In this document: positions 62,575-64,000 of the stretch, piece by piece
Position numbering within the stretch: the stretch's first letter is position 1
Layout: every line of letters starts with the position of its first letter
NCBI RefSeq assembly: GCF_024139115.2
Contig: NC_085140.1
Location: 435,077,260 to 435,141,259, forward strand
From: Armigeres subalbatus
Taxonomy: Eukaryota; Arthropoda; Insecta; Diptera; Culicidae
Direction: 5' to 3'
DNA: 64,000 nucleotides
The notes under the pieces: generated by a model
The model's input: only the letters and a program-made list of their open reading frames with translations
What the model was told of the DNA's origin: nothing
Database searches by the model: none
Program-made: the position numbers and the translations under genes

Positions 62575-62984
62575 TCTACTTCTATGAGCACTTTCACGGG
62601 TATTAACTGCTAGCTTTAATTACCAATTTTTGCCGGCTCACTGCAGTGCTAACGAAAAATGTATTCCATTATTAGAAATTGTAAGCATATAGAATAGGTT
62701 TTGTTTCGCCCCTAAACAAAGTAAAGCTGTAAAGGCGTAAATCGTTTCTTGATATTACGGTTCATGTGAAAAACTCATGATCTTTTTGCAGAGTAAGTTT
62801 GGAAAATTAGAAGTAGGGAATGAAATAAAATACTCTCCCTCCATTGCGGATTAACATGACATGACTTGATAGTTTGTCCTACTTTCTTAAACAATATTTT
62901 CAAAATCTTACAGCGCAAGTGCCTGTAAAAACTCATGATCACGTGGAATTTCCTTAATAAAAGTATGCCTGAGACAAGAACAAA
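62575..62984. other. no gene seen
   Basis: AT-rich DNA beyond the 5' side of the R1 fragment. No ORF, repeat or RNA gene supported. Confidence 0.35.
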
Positions 62985-63142
62985 TAGTGCTAGTACACAT
63001 ATTACGTATGCCCTTATGCGGGGAGAAGGCATCTGTCGTTTTACTTATTTATAAATAAAAAATCATTTGTATGTAAGAAATCTTACATGAAGGGAGGGGG
63101 GGTTGGATGTTGAAGAACCCAGAAATAACGCTTACGTAATAA
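62985..63142. mobile_element. MITE related to 60281-60442
   Basis: Shares AGTACACATATTACGTA, TCTGTCGTTTTACTTATTTA, AATCATTTGTATGTAAGAAA, TCTTACATGAAGGGAGGGGG and a right CGCTTACGTAATAAAGGGG end. It abuts the next MITE with no gap. Confidence 0.6.
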
Positions 63143-63305
63143 AGGGGCCGTCCACAAAGTACGTCACGCTTCTAGAGGGGAGGGGGGTTACGAGCAGCGT
63201 GACGACTCATACAAAAATTTTAGAAATTCAATACAAAAAGTGTGACGAAGGGGGGAGGGGGAGGTCGAAAATCGCTAATTTTTGCGTGACGTACTTTATG
63301 GATTT
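63143..63305. mobile_element. MITE with GTACGTCACGC ends and G-tracts
   Basis: Left GGCCGTCCACAAAGTACGTC then ACGC; right GCGTGACGTACTTTATGGAT. Interior GACTCATACAAAAATT, AATACAAAAAGTGTGACG and GGGGGGAGGGGG. Same family as 45468-45612. Confidence 0.75.
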
Positions 63306-63639
63306 CAGACAATTTTCAGATTATGTCGCACCATTGTATTGGGGCAAATGAGAAGTAGAAGGATAAGTGAGAACGTATTGTGCGTTGCTGTATTTATCAA
63401 AATTGATAGGCAAGACCGAAACGACCAGCGTCAGTAAAACCGAAATAACTGGGCGGGCGGAGGGTGGCGGAACCTTATTTCTTCAGGATTGGATTGGAAG
63501 ACAGCCTAGCCATTACCCCACTCGCCGTTTCGAGTCAGTGTCACCCGGCTCTACTAAGAGAGTAGAACGTCAGATTGCCAGCCCTCGTTTTCACAATATT
63601 ACGATATCGAAGACAAGGTCCGTTAACACGCGGCCAGAA

Positions 63640-63835
63640 TGCCATAATCAGGATCTCGCTGGCATTGATCCTGATGTGCCAATTGGCACTCCTTGGGCTC
63701 CTGTGCGCTTTGAGTAGCACACGGTCGCTTTGATAGGGCCTGCTTACGGACACATGCAGCTTTTTGTAAAAGGTTTAACAGAGCCAACTGCCAACCCCCA
63801 CCACGTGCTAGATAGGCCCTTAACTCGCAGAGACA
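63640..63835 (+). repeat. dispersed repeat module, copy 3
   Basis: GATGTGCCAATTGGCACTCC, TTGGGCT, CACACGGTCGCTTTGATAGG, GCCTGCTTACGGACACATGC, AGCTTTTTGTAAAAGG and CCCCCACCACGTGCTAGA match, in order, 36493-36640 and (second half) 30105-30250. No ORF. It could be the 5' or 3' end of an element that continues outside the blocks compared here. Confidence 0.7.
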
Positions 63836-64000
63836 GTAGGAAATGATCGTCTTGAATTTCCAATCGGAAATCGATTTTCGAGTTTTCTATTTATCAAGCT
63901 CGATTGATATACATACACGATACACCCATATTGCAGGGTAGGTCAAATCATAATTCGTTATGCGTTTGATATTGTAATAACAGAGTATGTCATGCATGAA

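Overview
The window looks like nuclear DNA from a culicine mosquito, most likely Aedes. It is AT-rich and intron-containing. Four conserved animal genes sit in a dense bed of LINEs, hAT-, Tc1/mariner- and Harbinger-like MITEs, tRNA-like SINEs and degenerate satellite. This assignment is inference from gene content and repeat style; no database search was possible.

Host genes, left to right: (1) WDR70, + strand, 2362-4391, 2 exons, 654 aa. (2) NXT1/p15, the mRNA-export cofactor, - strand, 4496-4991, 2 exons, 139 aa, convergent with WDR70. (3) THOC2, the large THO-complex subunit, + strand, 19746-48626. Thirteen exons sum to 4635 nt and keep frame throughout. Ten exons lie in 5.1 kb, then a 23.2-kb intron filled with nested transposons, then three short exons. 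(4) A GPR143/OA1-like seven-helix receptor, - strand, 50074-57218, 5 exons, 390 aa, with a 5.8-kb first intron of satellite and MITEs. NXT1 and THOC2 both belong to the nuclear mRNA packaging/export route; nothing here shows co-regulation.

Mobile DNA: 1-210 RTE-like LINE scrap; 222-352 SINE-like; 5240-6049 foldback MITE; 6363-8609 hAT-like element (8-bp TSD) carrying gene-like relics including ankyrin repeats; 8788-14447 a nearly complete I-clade LINE with 15-bp TSD. The THOC2 intron holds an RTE-like LINE (27405-30000), Jockey-clade pieces (30958-38470) broken by other insertions, a second RTE-like LINE (39380-43650), a third RTE-like scrap (45790-46440) and many MITEs. The GPR143 intron holds a ~152-bp satellite, a 936-bp foldback with 8-bp TSD, and a TA-flanked MITE whose empty site is visible nearby. 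The right end carries R1-clade LINE pieces with a TTAA-flanked hairpin inside the RT domain.

I found no CRISPR array, functional tRNA or rRNA gene, or convincing viral insertion. The least ordinary item is the hAT-like element at 6363-8609, which has ends, subterminal repeats and a TSD but no recognisable transposase, and contains host-gene-like sequence. Several insertions are unusually well proven by TSDs, restored reading frame or an empty site.
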